Source: an uncultured Oceanisphaera sp.
GTDB lineage: Bacteria > Pseudomonadota > Gammaproteobacteria > Enterobacterales > Aeromonadaceae
Direction of reading: 5' to 3'
DNA length: 64,000 nt
Assembly: GCF_947495715.1 (NCBI RefSeq)
Contig: NZ_CANLZU010000014.1
Span: 1 to 64,000 of the forward strand
In this document: positions 19,968-27,185 of the stretch, in pieces
Layout: each line of letters begins with the position of its first letter
Numbering within the stretch: the stretch's first letter is position 1
Notes under the pieces: model-generated
What the model was told of the DNA's origin: nothing
What the model saw: only the letters and a program-made list of their open reading frames with translations
The model's database searches: none
Translations under genes and position numbers: made by a program

Positions 19968-21974
19968 TCAGTCATCCTCGGAGGTGCAGCTCATCTGGTC
20001 ATAATTCGCGATGCCGTTGTGAACCTGCAGGATGCAGGGGATATTACCGTTGCTGATATTATCCTTGGTCAGGTTAATGGTCTGAGGTTTAGCGCTACTG
20101 GCACCGTTATTGAAAACGAAGTTACTGTTATTGGGTGTTTCATCGAAGGTCACAATGGTCGTTGACTGAGTGCTGGGCACGGTACATTGATAAGTGGCGG
20201 TAGCGACATCTGCTTCTTTATTGATAGTACAGCTGCCATTGCTGGCGGTGACCGTGGTTTTATTGAAGTCACTTTTAGTACAGCCTTTGCTTGCCGTGGA
20301 CTTATTACTCTCTACCGTTAGACATTCGATGACTCCGCCAAAGCTCACCGTTGTTGGAGAGCCACTTTGCACAACAAATGACAGGCTGGCGCTATAGGTG
20401 TTACTGCCATCGAAAGTGGAAATCTGAGGCTGCCCTGTCAGACCGGTATTATAGCGCTTCATGGTTGCCGTTACGGGTTTGGGAACAAGTAAGGAGGTCT
20501 TGATCCCCTTGACGGCGCCACGTCGATAGGTACCAAAATAGTTATTATCCGGATCGACAATGGTCTCGATCTCCTGACTCAACACATCGATATAATCACT
20601 TGCACCTTCACTCACCGACCAATCAGCCAGCATGGTGACATTCACCTCATTGAAAGACACCCGGGTCAGCCAGTCAGCGTCGTTTGTCGGGTCAATCTTG
20701 TCCAGCAGCTCCTGCGGTAATAAATCCACGTAAATAGCGCGAGCCACAAATTGATTGGAATAAGTTGAAGATACATAGATGGAATTATAAGCAACGAATA
20801 CCGCCTTTTCGTCCACAGTGCCATTTGCATTCAACCATGCTTCGAAACTATACGTCGGCTTATAGCTTGCCGTTTGCATTCCTGCCTTTAGTTTCTCCAC
20901 ATAATCCTTGATCACGTACTTAACATACTTCTGATACAAAGCAACATTACTGGCGTCGGCTAAGTAACCGGGAGGGAACACATTCAAGGCCACCAGATTC
21001 CAGTCCGGCATCACCTGATAATATCCATCGATCCGTAACATGCGGCAGGATTCATAATACTTCCCTGTATGTGTATGGTTTTTATTAAATTGGTTATAGT
21101 TGTCGGAAAAGTCCGAACTGAAAGGCATATCATAATGATCGTTACAGCAAACCTCACAGTCATCATTATCGTTCTCACTTACTCCCCTGCCTTTGTCTAC
21201 TGTAGTACCACCATTTTTCCAGTAAATACTCTGTGACAAGACAACGGGAACCGCCGGCTTACTGGTTGGCTCGGTACTACTCTTGTTTTCGCAGGAACAA
21301 TAGACGGTTTGACTGTCTCCTTTAATCAGACTTTTATTGCTCGGGTTGTAAACAATCGTTTCGAAGCTGACGACAACATCCCCGGAATCCTTACCTTTTT
21401 TAATGTCGGGCGCCGGTTTGCTGGTTTCCTGCTTGATGCCGGTATTGGGATCAAGTTCGATGGATACTATATCCGGAATCGCGCCCGGCGTATGAGCCAC
21501 CGTGGGCCCGCCCAATCCCAATCCGTTATTGGGAGCACCGGTGCCGAAGGGGCCGCCACTGGTGGACAGGTTGGGGGACACCACAGACGCCAGGGTAAAG
21601 CTTTGCGGCACTCCGGTATCGTTCCAGTCGACGGTCACCGCTACTTCTTTTTTACCCGAGATAGTGGGATTCTTAACCCAGGCTGTGCCATCCCAGCCAA
21701 CATCATCCACCGTCCAGCCCAGATCGTAGGTCACTCCATCCAGAATCGTCGATTCGGTGCCACCGGTGATATCCTGGTATCCCTGCTGGTCCTTGAAGTA
21801 TCTGATCTCGTCCAGCTTGGACTCGGCCAGCCGCAGAGCCACTTCCCGGCTACGGCCGTCCCGGCTGTACTCCAGGTAGCTCTTGTTCAGCTGCAGCAGC
21901 GAACCCGCCGTGACCGCCACCACGATAAAGGCAAGCAACACCTCGATCAGGCCAAACCCTTGTTGCCGTTTCAT
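19968..21974 (-). CDS. Large PilV-like minor pilin with long C-terminal extension
   Basis: 668 residues, far above the 130-200 usual for PilV. The N terminus is a type IV prepilin: MKRQQG followed by FGLIEVLLAFIVVAVTAG, with cleavage after Gly6 and Glu at +5. Residues about 40-150 look PilV-like (REVALRLAESKLDEIRYF). The rest is not recognised. It has Cys clusters near 225 (CSCENK) and 270 (CEVCC), and more Cys pairs near the C terminus that could form disulfides. Last gene of fimT-pilW-pilX-pilV; a long distal domain suggests a tip adhesin. The coding sequence after about nt 21450 becomes AT-rich. No pilY1 is present in the operon. Confidence 0.75.
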   Translation of the reverse strand: MKRQQGFGLIEVLLAFIVVAVTAGSLLQLNKSYLEYSRDGRSREVALRLAESKLDEIRYFKDQQGYQDITGGTESTILDGVTYDLGWTVDDVGWDGTAWVKNPTISGKKEVAVTVDWNDTGVPQSFTLASVVSPNLSTSGGPFGTGAPNNGLGLGGPTVAHTPGAIPDIVSIELDPNTGIKQETSKPAPDIKKGKDSGDVVVSFETIVYNPSNKSLIKGDSQTVYCSCENKSSTEPTSKPAVPVVLSQSIYWKNGGTTVDKGRGVSENDNDDCEVCCNDHYDMPFSSDFSDNYNQFNKNHTHTGKYYESCRMLRIDGYYQVMPDWNLVALNVFPPGYLADASNVALYQKYVKYVIKDYVEKLKAGMQTASYKPTYSFEAWLNANGTVDEKAVFVAYNSIYVSSTYSNQFVARAIYVDLLPQELLDKIDPTNDADWLTRVSFNEVNVTMLADWSVSEGASDYIDVLSQEIETIVDPDNNYFGTYRRGAVKGIKTSLLVPKPVTATMKRYNTGLTGQPQISTFDGSNTYSASLSFVVQSGSPTTVSFGGVIECLTVESNKSTASKGCTKSDFNKTTVTASNGSCTINKEADVATATYQCTVPSTQSTTIVTFDETPNNSNFVFNNGASSAKPQTINLTKDNISNGNIPCILQVHNGIANYDQMSCTSEDD

Positions 21975-21985
21975 CCTTCCTCCTG

Positions 21986-23122
21986 TTACCAGTCTTTCCA
22001 GCTGCCGGGAATTGTGCTCAGGCTGACGAAGGGACTATTTCCGCCTCCATTTCCATTACAATTATTTAAGGTGCACATGACATCCTCATCATAAATGGAG
22101 TCATAGTTCCCTGTCGGCAGATCAACTTTATTATGATTAGCCAACATGGAACCATAAAATTTGGCACCACCATTTATTTTTATTGTGTGATCTGGACCAC
22201 TCGCAGGATCAGAATCATAAGCAAACAAGAGCCCGTACACTTCACTGTTTCCATTAATACTTAGACCACCATCTTTTACAATAATAATAACAGGTGACGC
22301 CTTGCTGCCGATGACACCATTAATATCACAGGTTGTTTTTGACATCCCTTCTATAACAAAAAAACCACCGCCATCTTTTATTCTTTGATCATTACAGTCT
22401 GTGACCAAAGTGGCCCTGGCCTCTATATTCTTCCAGCCTTCAGGGGTATCCGGCTCGCCGAAAATATAATCCACGATATCACTGGGAAAACTGGAATCAT
22501 TGGCGACAACATCAGGTCCTGCCTTGACTTTGTTGCTGTAGGAGTTGTCATCAGTACAGCCATCCAGATAGGCTTGCTGGCTGCAAGTCTTCGCGTTGCC
22601 ATCCAAAGTAATTGCATCATTCGACCAGACCGATACCGGCACCCCGGGGCCACCGCCATTGGGGTTGCCCACTATGGTGATAGTGCCATTGGCCGGCAGT
22701 GTACCGGCAACCACCAGCGGCGCCGCCGGCCCGGAGTTGCTGGGGTTGAGGATGCTGCGCTCGGCCACCTGTACGCTGATACGGGTCTCGCCACCATTGG
22801 GCAGGGTGGCAACAGAGACGATTTCTTTGGTTCCAGGCACTGGAACATTCTGAGCTATCGACACTTGGTAAGATGCGGTAGCCGCCGAGGTGCTGATCGA
22901 ACCCGAGGGGATGGTAGTCGCGGCTCCGCTGATCTTGAGCATGGCCATGGCCTCGGCCACACCTTTTTCGGCGGCGGCATAGGCCACCCGATACTCGATT
23001 TCGTTGAGGGCGATGCGCTTTTCCGACACCAGTGCCTTGCCGATAAATACCGACACCGATATCAGAATCGATACCAGCATCAGCGTCACGGTAAGTGTGG
23101 TAAATCCGTTTACCTTGTGCAT
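21986..23122 (-). CDS. PilX-like minor pilin assembly protein
   Basis: 378 residues. The N terminus, MHKVNG then FTTLTVTLMLVSILISVSVFIGKALV, resembles a prepilin with a long hydrophobic helix, but it has Thr rather than Glu at +5, as in many PilX and GspK proteins. It continues with a PilX-type EYRVAYAAAEKGVAEAM segment. The C-terminal half has Gly/Asn-rich repeats (IIIVKDGGLSINGNSEVYGLLFAYD), like a beta-helix fold, and ends NGNGGGNSPFVSLSTIPGSWKDW. Three bases separate it from pilW. In type IV pili PilX primes pilus assembly in the inner membrane. Confidence 0.75.
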   Translation of the reverse strand: MHKVNGFTTLTVTLMLVSILISVSVFIGKALVSEKRIALNEIEYRVAYAAAEKGVAEAMAMLKISGAATTIPSGSISTSAATASYQVSIAQNVPVPGTKEIVSVATLPNGGETRISVQVAERSILNPSNSGPAAPLVVAGTLPANGTITIVGNPNGGGPGVPVSVWSNDAITLDGNAKTCSQQAYLDGCTDDNSYSNKVKAGPDVVANDSSFPSDIVDYIFGEPDTPEGWKNIEARATLVTDCNDQRIKDGGGFFVIEGMSKTTCDINGVIGSKASPVIIIVKDGGLSINGNSEVYGLLFAYDSDPASGPDHTIKINGGAKFYGSMLANHNKVDLPTGNYDSIYDEDVMCTLNNCNGNGGGNSPFVSLSTIPGSWKDW

Positions 23123-23125
23123 GGC

Positions 23126-23803
23126 CTAATACCCGTCGTTGCGTAATTTTATCTGCCGCTGCAGGCTCATGGACAACGCCGGCCTGGTGGCATGCGAAGC
23201 GGAAATAGCCAGATCGATGGCGCGCATGCCGGTAGCACTGGCGCCGGAGGCCAGCGTAAAGCTCAGACTGTCGACCGAAATTTCCTGATCCGCAATCAGG
23301 TTGTACCATTTACTGGTGCTGTTACTGGACTTGGTGCATGCATTCGATATCGTATCAGTAATATCAGCGCCTTCAGGATCGCAACCATTTTTTCCCCAAC
23401 ACTTAAGCTCCCGACTTGCTTGATCAAAGCGATAAATCCTGGTCACGGGCTCATCGTCCCAGTACCTGATACGGATACAATCAGGAGCAGAGGCACCGCT
23501 GGACGTATATAAATCATCGGTAGTAGAAAACAAAACAGCCTGCGCAGCGGAGGCTGCCGATGCATTCCCATCCATCCCCTGGGCAGCGCTGGGGTGATAA
23601 CCCGCCCGCTGAATGTCCCGCACCATGATGTCGGTGATGCTTTGCACATCCTGATTGAGACGAGACAGCATCAGGGTGGTGTTGCCGGACACCATGACGC
23701 TGGTGAACAGGGAAATGGCCCCCGCCACCACCACCAGCCCGGCCACCAGCGACACCAGCATTTCCACCACCGAAAAGCCGCTCTGTTGATTCCGCTTCAG
23801 CAT
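23126..23803 (-). CDS. pilW: PilW-like minor pilin
   Basis: 225 residues. Prepilin leader MLKRNQQSG, then FSVVEMLVSLVAGLVVVAG: cleavage after Gly9 and Glu at +5. The following LMLSRLNQDVQSITDIMVRDIQRAGY is the helical stalk typical of PilW/GspJ proteins. The start overlaps the end of fimT by seven bases, indicating translational coupling. It belongs to the minor-pilin initiation complex in the inner membrane and pilus tip. Confidence 0.82.
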   Translation of the reverse strand: MLKRNQQSGFSVVEMLVSLVAGLVVVAGAISLFTSVMVSGNTTLMLSRLNQDVQSITDIMVRDIQRAGYHPSAAQGMDGNASAASAAQAVLFSTTDDLYTSSGASAPDCIRIRYWDDEPVTRIYRFDQASRELKCWGKNGCDPEGADITDTISNACTKSSNSTSKWYNLIADQEISVDSLSFTLASGASATGMRAIDLAISASHATRPALSMSLQRQIKLRNDGY

Positions 23804-24300
23804 GCAGGCACCCCCATCAGATCATCGTCCGAGCAGGTTCTGGTGATACCGTTATTCCAGGTTTTGACTTCCATCGCCTGGCTGCCATTGGAAAGCGTCA
23901 CATTGCCCGAGGTCAGAGTATTTCTTCTGGGCTTGAAGGTCAGCTGAGGAGGAGAGTAAGAGGCTGTCAGGGTAACCTTCGGGTAATCCTGGCTGTTGGA
24001 CGTTTCAATGGTTTCGTTAATGCCTGCCGTACAATCGGTCGAATCGACCAGATCATTGATCTGAAAGCTCCAGTTGGCAGTCCCCGAGCCGCTGAAACAG
24101 ACGGTAATGTCTTTATTGCGCTTGATCGCCTCGCTGCGCGCCAACTGCAAGTCCGCATAAATGGCCATGCCGGCACTGCGCACCGTGTACTGCTGGCGCA
24201 GGGTCTGAAAGCTGGGCACGGCAATGGATAACAGCACCGCCATCACCACCAGGCCGATCAACAGCTCAATCAGGGTCAGCCCTGCCTGACGCTTTTTCAT
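23797..24300 (-). CDS. fimT: FimT/GspH-type minor pilin
   Basis: 167 residues from the ATG at 24300 (MKKRQAG then LTLIELLIGLVVMAVLLSIAVPSF), which has a strong GGAGG seven bases upstream; the frame extends to 24321, but that start has no such signal. Gly7/Leu8 is the prepilin cleavage site and Glu is at +5. It continues with the GspH-like LQLARSEAIKRNKDITVCFSGSG pattern. First gene of the minor-pilin operon, divergent from the pilE-like gene with about 90 bases between. Confidence 0.85.
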   Translation of the reverse strand: MKKRQAGLTLIELLIGLVVMAVLLSIAVPSFQTLRQQYTVRSAGMAIYADLQLARSEAIKRNKDITVCFSGSGTANWSFQINDLVDSTDCTAGINETIETSNSQDYPKVTLTASYSPPQLTFKPRRNTLTSGNVTLSNGSQAMEVKTWNNGITRTCSDDDLMGVPAC

Positions 24301-24392
24301 TGGCTTCCTCCCTGAAGACAAAATCCCGCGACAAGCGCATTTGCAGTGACTAAGCTTCGTTCATATCTGGCGTTTAGACAAGGATGTTCTGG

Positions 24393-24791
24393 ATGCAAAA
24401 GAGTACCGGTTTTACCCTGATTGAACTGATGATCGCGGTCGCCATCGTGGCTATTCTGGCCACGGTCGCCTACCCCTCCTTCAGCGGCTACCTGTTAAAA
24501 AGCAAGCGGATAGAAGCGATTCAGAGTCTGTACGGCATGCAATTGAAGCAGGAAGACTGGCGTATTTCTCATGCCACCTATGCCACTACCAGCCAGGCGA
24601 GCGGCACCTTTCTCCCCACCCATACCGATTACACCTTTGAAGTCAGTGGCGCCAGCGCCAGCAATTATGAGCTGATTGCCACCGCCAAGACCGGTTCCAG
24701 CCAGTTGAACGACAAGGAAGGCGCCACCAGCTGCAGTCCGCTGAAGCTGGGCAGAGATAACAGCAAGGAGCCGGCGGCCTGCTGGCAGTAA
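24393..24791 (+). CDS. pilE: Type IV pilin PilE-like
   Basis: 132 residues from the ATG at 24393, with AAGGA eight bases upstream; an in-frame ATG at 24384 sits on that motif, so it is less likely. Leader MQKSTG, then FTLIELMIAVAIVAILATVAYPSF, with cleavage after Gly6 and Glu at +5. The mature part is short and carries two C-terminal Cys (SCSPL and ACWQ) that may form the D-loop disulfide. PilE-type pilins form part of the fibre or act as minor components. It is divergently transcribed from fimT, and repeat element A starts directly after its stop. Confidence 0.85.
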   Translation: MQKSTGFTLIELMIAVAIVAILATVAYPSFSGYLLKSKRIEAIQSLYGMQLKQEDWRISHATYATTSQASGTFLPTHTDYTFEVSGASASNYELIATAKTGSSQLNDKEGATSCSPLKLGRDNSKEPAACWQ

Positions 24792-24795
24792 TAGC

Positions 24796-25151
24796 AAGGC
24801 CAGTAAACAAATGATCTATTTCATTTCTGTGTAAACGTCGGACAAAGGGCCCGCTCCCCCGACTCGCCGTGAATCCCTCCCTGGAGGCTCAGCCGTGCCA
24901 TCCGTGGCGCGGATGGTCGGCTGAGCAGATCCCTTTGTCCTCCTTGATGCTCCGCGTGGACTGTTGACGTCGTCTTCGGGCCACTCGGTGCTCAAGAAGA
25001 GGCAACAGAGAACGGCTTCCACGACCGTGAAATGCCATGGACGGCATTTCCGAGCCTCCAGGGATGGGTTCATGGCGTGTCGTGGAAGACGGCTGTGTTG
25101 CCTCTGATCTGAGGCCTCAATATGATCAGATAATTAATGTGATGATATAAG
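24796..25151 (+). repeat. Structured intergenic repeat element, copy A
   Basis: A 500-base gap (24792-25292) holds this element plus the ispH terminator; no credible gene is present. It shares blocks with the region 50331-50776 read on the other strand: GTCGGACAAAGGGCC, GAGCAGATCCCTTTGTCCTCC with near match, AGAAGAGGCAACAGAG, CCACGACCGTGAAATGCC and the adjacent half of a palindrome around CCATGG, and CATGGCGTGTCGTGG. Between blocks are hairpins (GCTCAGCCG against CGGCTGAGC; GAAATGCC against GGCATTTC). A near-perfect 21-bp inverted repeat also frames it (24837-24857 and 25166-25186, one mismatch). The open frames inside are not protein-like. Confidence 0.85.
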
Positions 25152-25226
25152 CAACAGGCGACGGCGGAGCGGGCCCTTTGTTCGACCCGGGAATCACCGC
25201 CTCATAAAACAACACTTTGAGGGATA

Positions 25227-25256
25227 CAAGAAGGCCTCCGATATCGGAGGCCTTGT
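25227..25256 (-). terminator. Hairpin after ispH
   Basis: AAGGCCTCCGATATCGGAGGCCTT (in two halves around GATATC) is a 12-base perfect stem lying 37 bases after the ispH stop. The minus-strand tail CTTGTATCCC is only weakly T-rich, so efficiency is uncertain. Confidence 0.6.
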
Positions 25257-25292
25257 CAGTCAATCAAGTACCATGTCAGATCAGGTGCCGTG

Positions 25293-26237
25293 TCAGGATA
25301 CCTGTTTGACCTTGAGCTCGGCCGGTACTTCAAAGACGATGTTTTCTTCCCGCCCCGGGTGCTCGGTGACAGTATGGCCGCCTAAAGACTGCAGGTGGCT
25401 GATCACTTCCTGCACCAGTACTTCCGGTGCCGAGGCCCCGGCGGTCACGCCGATGCGCTGTGCCCCTTCCAGCCAGTCCGCCTCGATCATTTCCACGCAG
25501 TCGATCAGATAGGCTCGGGTGCCGATCTTCTCGGCCAGCTCGCGCAGCCGGTTGGAGTTGGAGGAGTTCTTGGAGCCCACCACCAGCATCACGTCCACCT
25601 TGGCCGCCAGCTCGCGTACCGCATCCTGCCGGTTTTGCGTGGCGTAACAGATGTCGTCCTTGCGCGGCCCCTCTATGGTGGGGAAACGCGCGCGCAGGGC
25701 GTCAATCACGTCCGAGGTTTCATCCACGCTCAGGGTAGTCTGGGTCACGAAGGTCAGGTTGTCGGGGTTGTTCACCTGCAGGCTGGCCACGTCTTCCGGG
25801 TTTTCCACCAGATACATGCCGCCCTCGGCGCTTTCGTACTGACCCATGGTGCCTTCCACTTCCGGGTGACCCGCATGACCGATAAGAATGGTCTCTATGC
25901 CCTTCTTGCTGGCACGGTGTACTTCCATGTGTACCTTGGTCACCAGCGGACAGGTGGCGTCAAACACCTTGAGGCCCCGGCGCTTGGCTTCTTCCCGTAC
26001 CGCCTTCGACACGCCGTGGGCGGAGAAGATAACGATATTGTCGTCCGGCACCTGATCCAGCTCTTCCACAAACACGGCGCCCGCGTTCTTGAGCCTGTTG
26101 ACCACATAGCGGTTGTGCACCACTTCGTGACGCACGTAGATGGGCGCCTCGAATTTTTCCAGCGCGCTCTGCACTATGCTGATGGCCCGGTCGACCCCGG
26201 CGCAAAAGCCGCGCGGGTTGGCGAGTAGAATATCCAT
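25293..26237 (-). CDS. ispH: 4-hydroxy-3-methylbut-2-enyl diphosphate reductase
   Basis: 314 residues from the ATG at 26237, preceded by AAGGAG. It makes IPP and DMAPP in the last MEP-pathway step. The three iron-sulfur ligands are visible: Cys12 in [10 protein letters not shown], a Cys near 96 in [10 protein letters not shown] and one near 197 in [10 protein letters not shown]. The substrate-binding [13 protein letters not shown] and SxN motif SSNSNRL are intact. It follows fkpB by ten bases as the last gene of the ribF-ileS-lspA-fkpB-ispH operon, the order found in E. coli. Confidence 0.98.
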   Translation of the reverse strand: MDILLANPRGFCAGVDRAISIVQSALEKFEAPIYVRHEVVHNRYVVNRLKNAGAVFVEELDQVPDDNIVIFSAHGVSKAVREEAKRRGLKVFDATCPLVTKVHMEVHRASKKGIETILIGHAGHPEVEGTMGQYESAEGGMYLVENPEDVASLQVNNPDNLTFVTQTTLSVDETSDVIDALRARFPTIEGPRKDDICYATQNRQDAVRELAAKVDVMLVVGSKNSSNSNRLRELAEKIGTRAYLIDCVEMIEADWLEGAQRIGVTAGASAPEVLVQEVISHLQSLGGHTVTEHPGREENIVFEVPAELKVKQVS

Positions 26238-26247
26238 GTCAGGCTCC

Positions 26248-26700
26248 TTATTTATCAACAGCCTGTTGCTCGACGGCCAGGATCTCCACCTCGAAGGTGA
26301 CCTGACAACCGGCCAGCGGATGGTTGAAGTCGACGGTGACCGAGTCGCCGGCCACGCCGCGCACTATGCCGGGGATCTCGGCGCCATTAGGCTGGGTAAA
26401 GGACAAAATAGCCCCTTCTTCCAGACTCATGTCGGCGGCGAAGCGGCTGCGCTCCATATGATGAATATTGTCCGGATTGACCGGCCCGAAGGCATCATCC
26501 GGCCCCAGCTCAAAGCTGTGGCTGGAGCCTTCGGTCAGGCCCAGCAAACAGGCCTCGAAACTCGGCGTCAGGCTGCCGTCTCCCATCTTCAGCTTGGCGG
26601 GTTTGCCGTGCAGCTGGGTGCTGTCGGCCACCGAGCCGTCTTGCAGCTTGATGGTGAAGTGAAACAGGACTTCGCTCTGCGGGCCTATCTGTTTGCTCAT
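26248..26700 (-). CDS. fkpB: FKBP-type peptidyl-prolyl isomerase SlpA/FkpB
   Basis: 150 residues, matching the E. coli SlpA/FkpB family. FKBP core: [20 protein letters not shown] start, then [19 protein letters not shown], an inserted IF domain ([26 protein letters not shown]) and DFNHPLAG near the C terminus. It catalyses prolyl isomerisation in the cytosol and has chaperone activity. Its start overlaps the lspA stop by four bases. Confidence 0.95.
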   Translation of the reverse strand: MSKQIGPQSEVLFHFTIKLQDGSVADSTQLHGKPAKLKMGDGSLTPSFEACLLGLTEGSSHSFELGPDDAFGPVNPDNIHHMERSRFAADMSLEEGAILSFTQPNGAEIPGIVRGVAGDSVTVDFNHPLAGCQVTFEVEILAVEQQAVDK

Positions 26701-27185
26701 TGGGGGCTGTCCTTCTTGAAGCTGTCGATAATGATCATGGCGGCACCGACGAAGATGAAGCTGTCGGCCAGGTTGAACGCCGGCCAGTGCCAGTTGCCGA
26801 CGTAAAAGTCGAGAAAGTCCACCACGTGGCCCAACATCAACCGGTCGATCACGTTGCCGATGGCCCCGCCGATGATCAATGCATAGGCCACCGGTAACCA
26901 GCGCGCGGCTCTGGGCAGCTTGTGCATCCAGACACTCAGCAGCACGGTCACCGCAAAGGCCAGACCGGCAAAGAACCAGCGCTGCCAGCCGCCCTGGTCG
27001 GCCAGAAAGCTGAACGCCGCGCCCGGGTTATAAACGTGCACCAGGTTGAAGAAGGGGGTGATCTCCACCCCCGGGTAGCCATAGGCCAGGTTGGATACGG
27101 TGAGCCATTTGCTCAGCTGATCCACCGCTATGGCCACTATCGCCAACCACCACCAGCGCAGGCCGGTTTCCCGCAGCATCGCCAT
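26697..27185 (-). CDS. lspA: Lipoprotein signal peptidase II
   Basis: 162 residues with four membrane spans. It removes signal peptides from diacylated prolipoproteins in the inner membrane. The catalytic aspartates are in GNVIDRLMLG and FNLADSFIF, as in all LspA enzymes; VDQLSKW near the N terminus is also conserved. The start overlaps the ileS stop by one base and the stop overlaps the fkpB start, so the four genes from ileS to ispH are tightly packed. Confidence 0.97.
   Translation of the reverse strand: MAMLRETGLRWWWLAIVAIAVDQLSKWLTVSNLAYGYPGVEITPFFNLVHVYNPGAAFSFLADQGGWQRWFFAGLAFAVTVLLSVWMHKLPRAARWLPVAYALIIGGAIGNVIDRLMLGHVVDFLDFYVGNWHWPAFNLADSFIFVGAAMIIIDSFKKDSPQ

Noticed and set aside
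24384-24392. ATG at 24384 as the pilE start
   Set aside because: The AAGGA motif overlaps it; the next ATG at 24393 has correct spacing and gives the usual six-residue leader.
24816-25073. 85-residue frame inside repeat element A, on the minus strand
   Set aside because: It lies in a structured repeat whose second copy does not preserve the frame. It has no ribosome-binding site or family match that I recognise.
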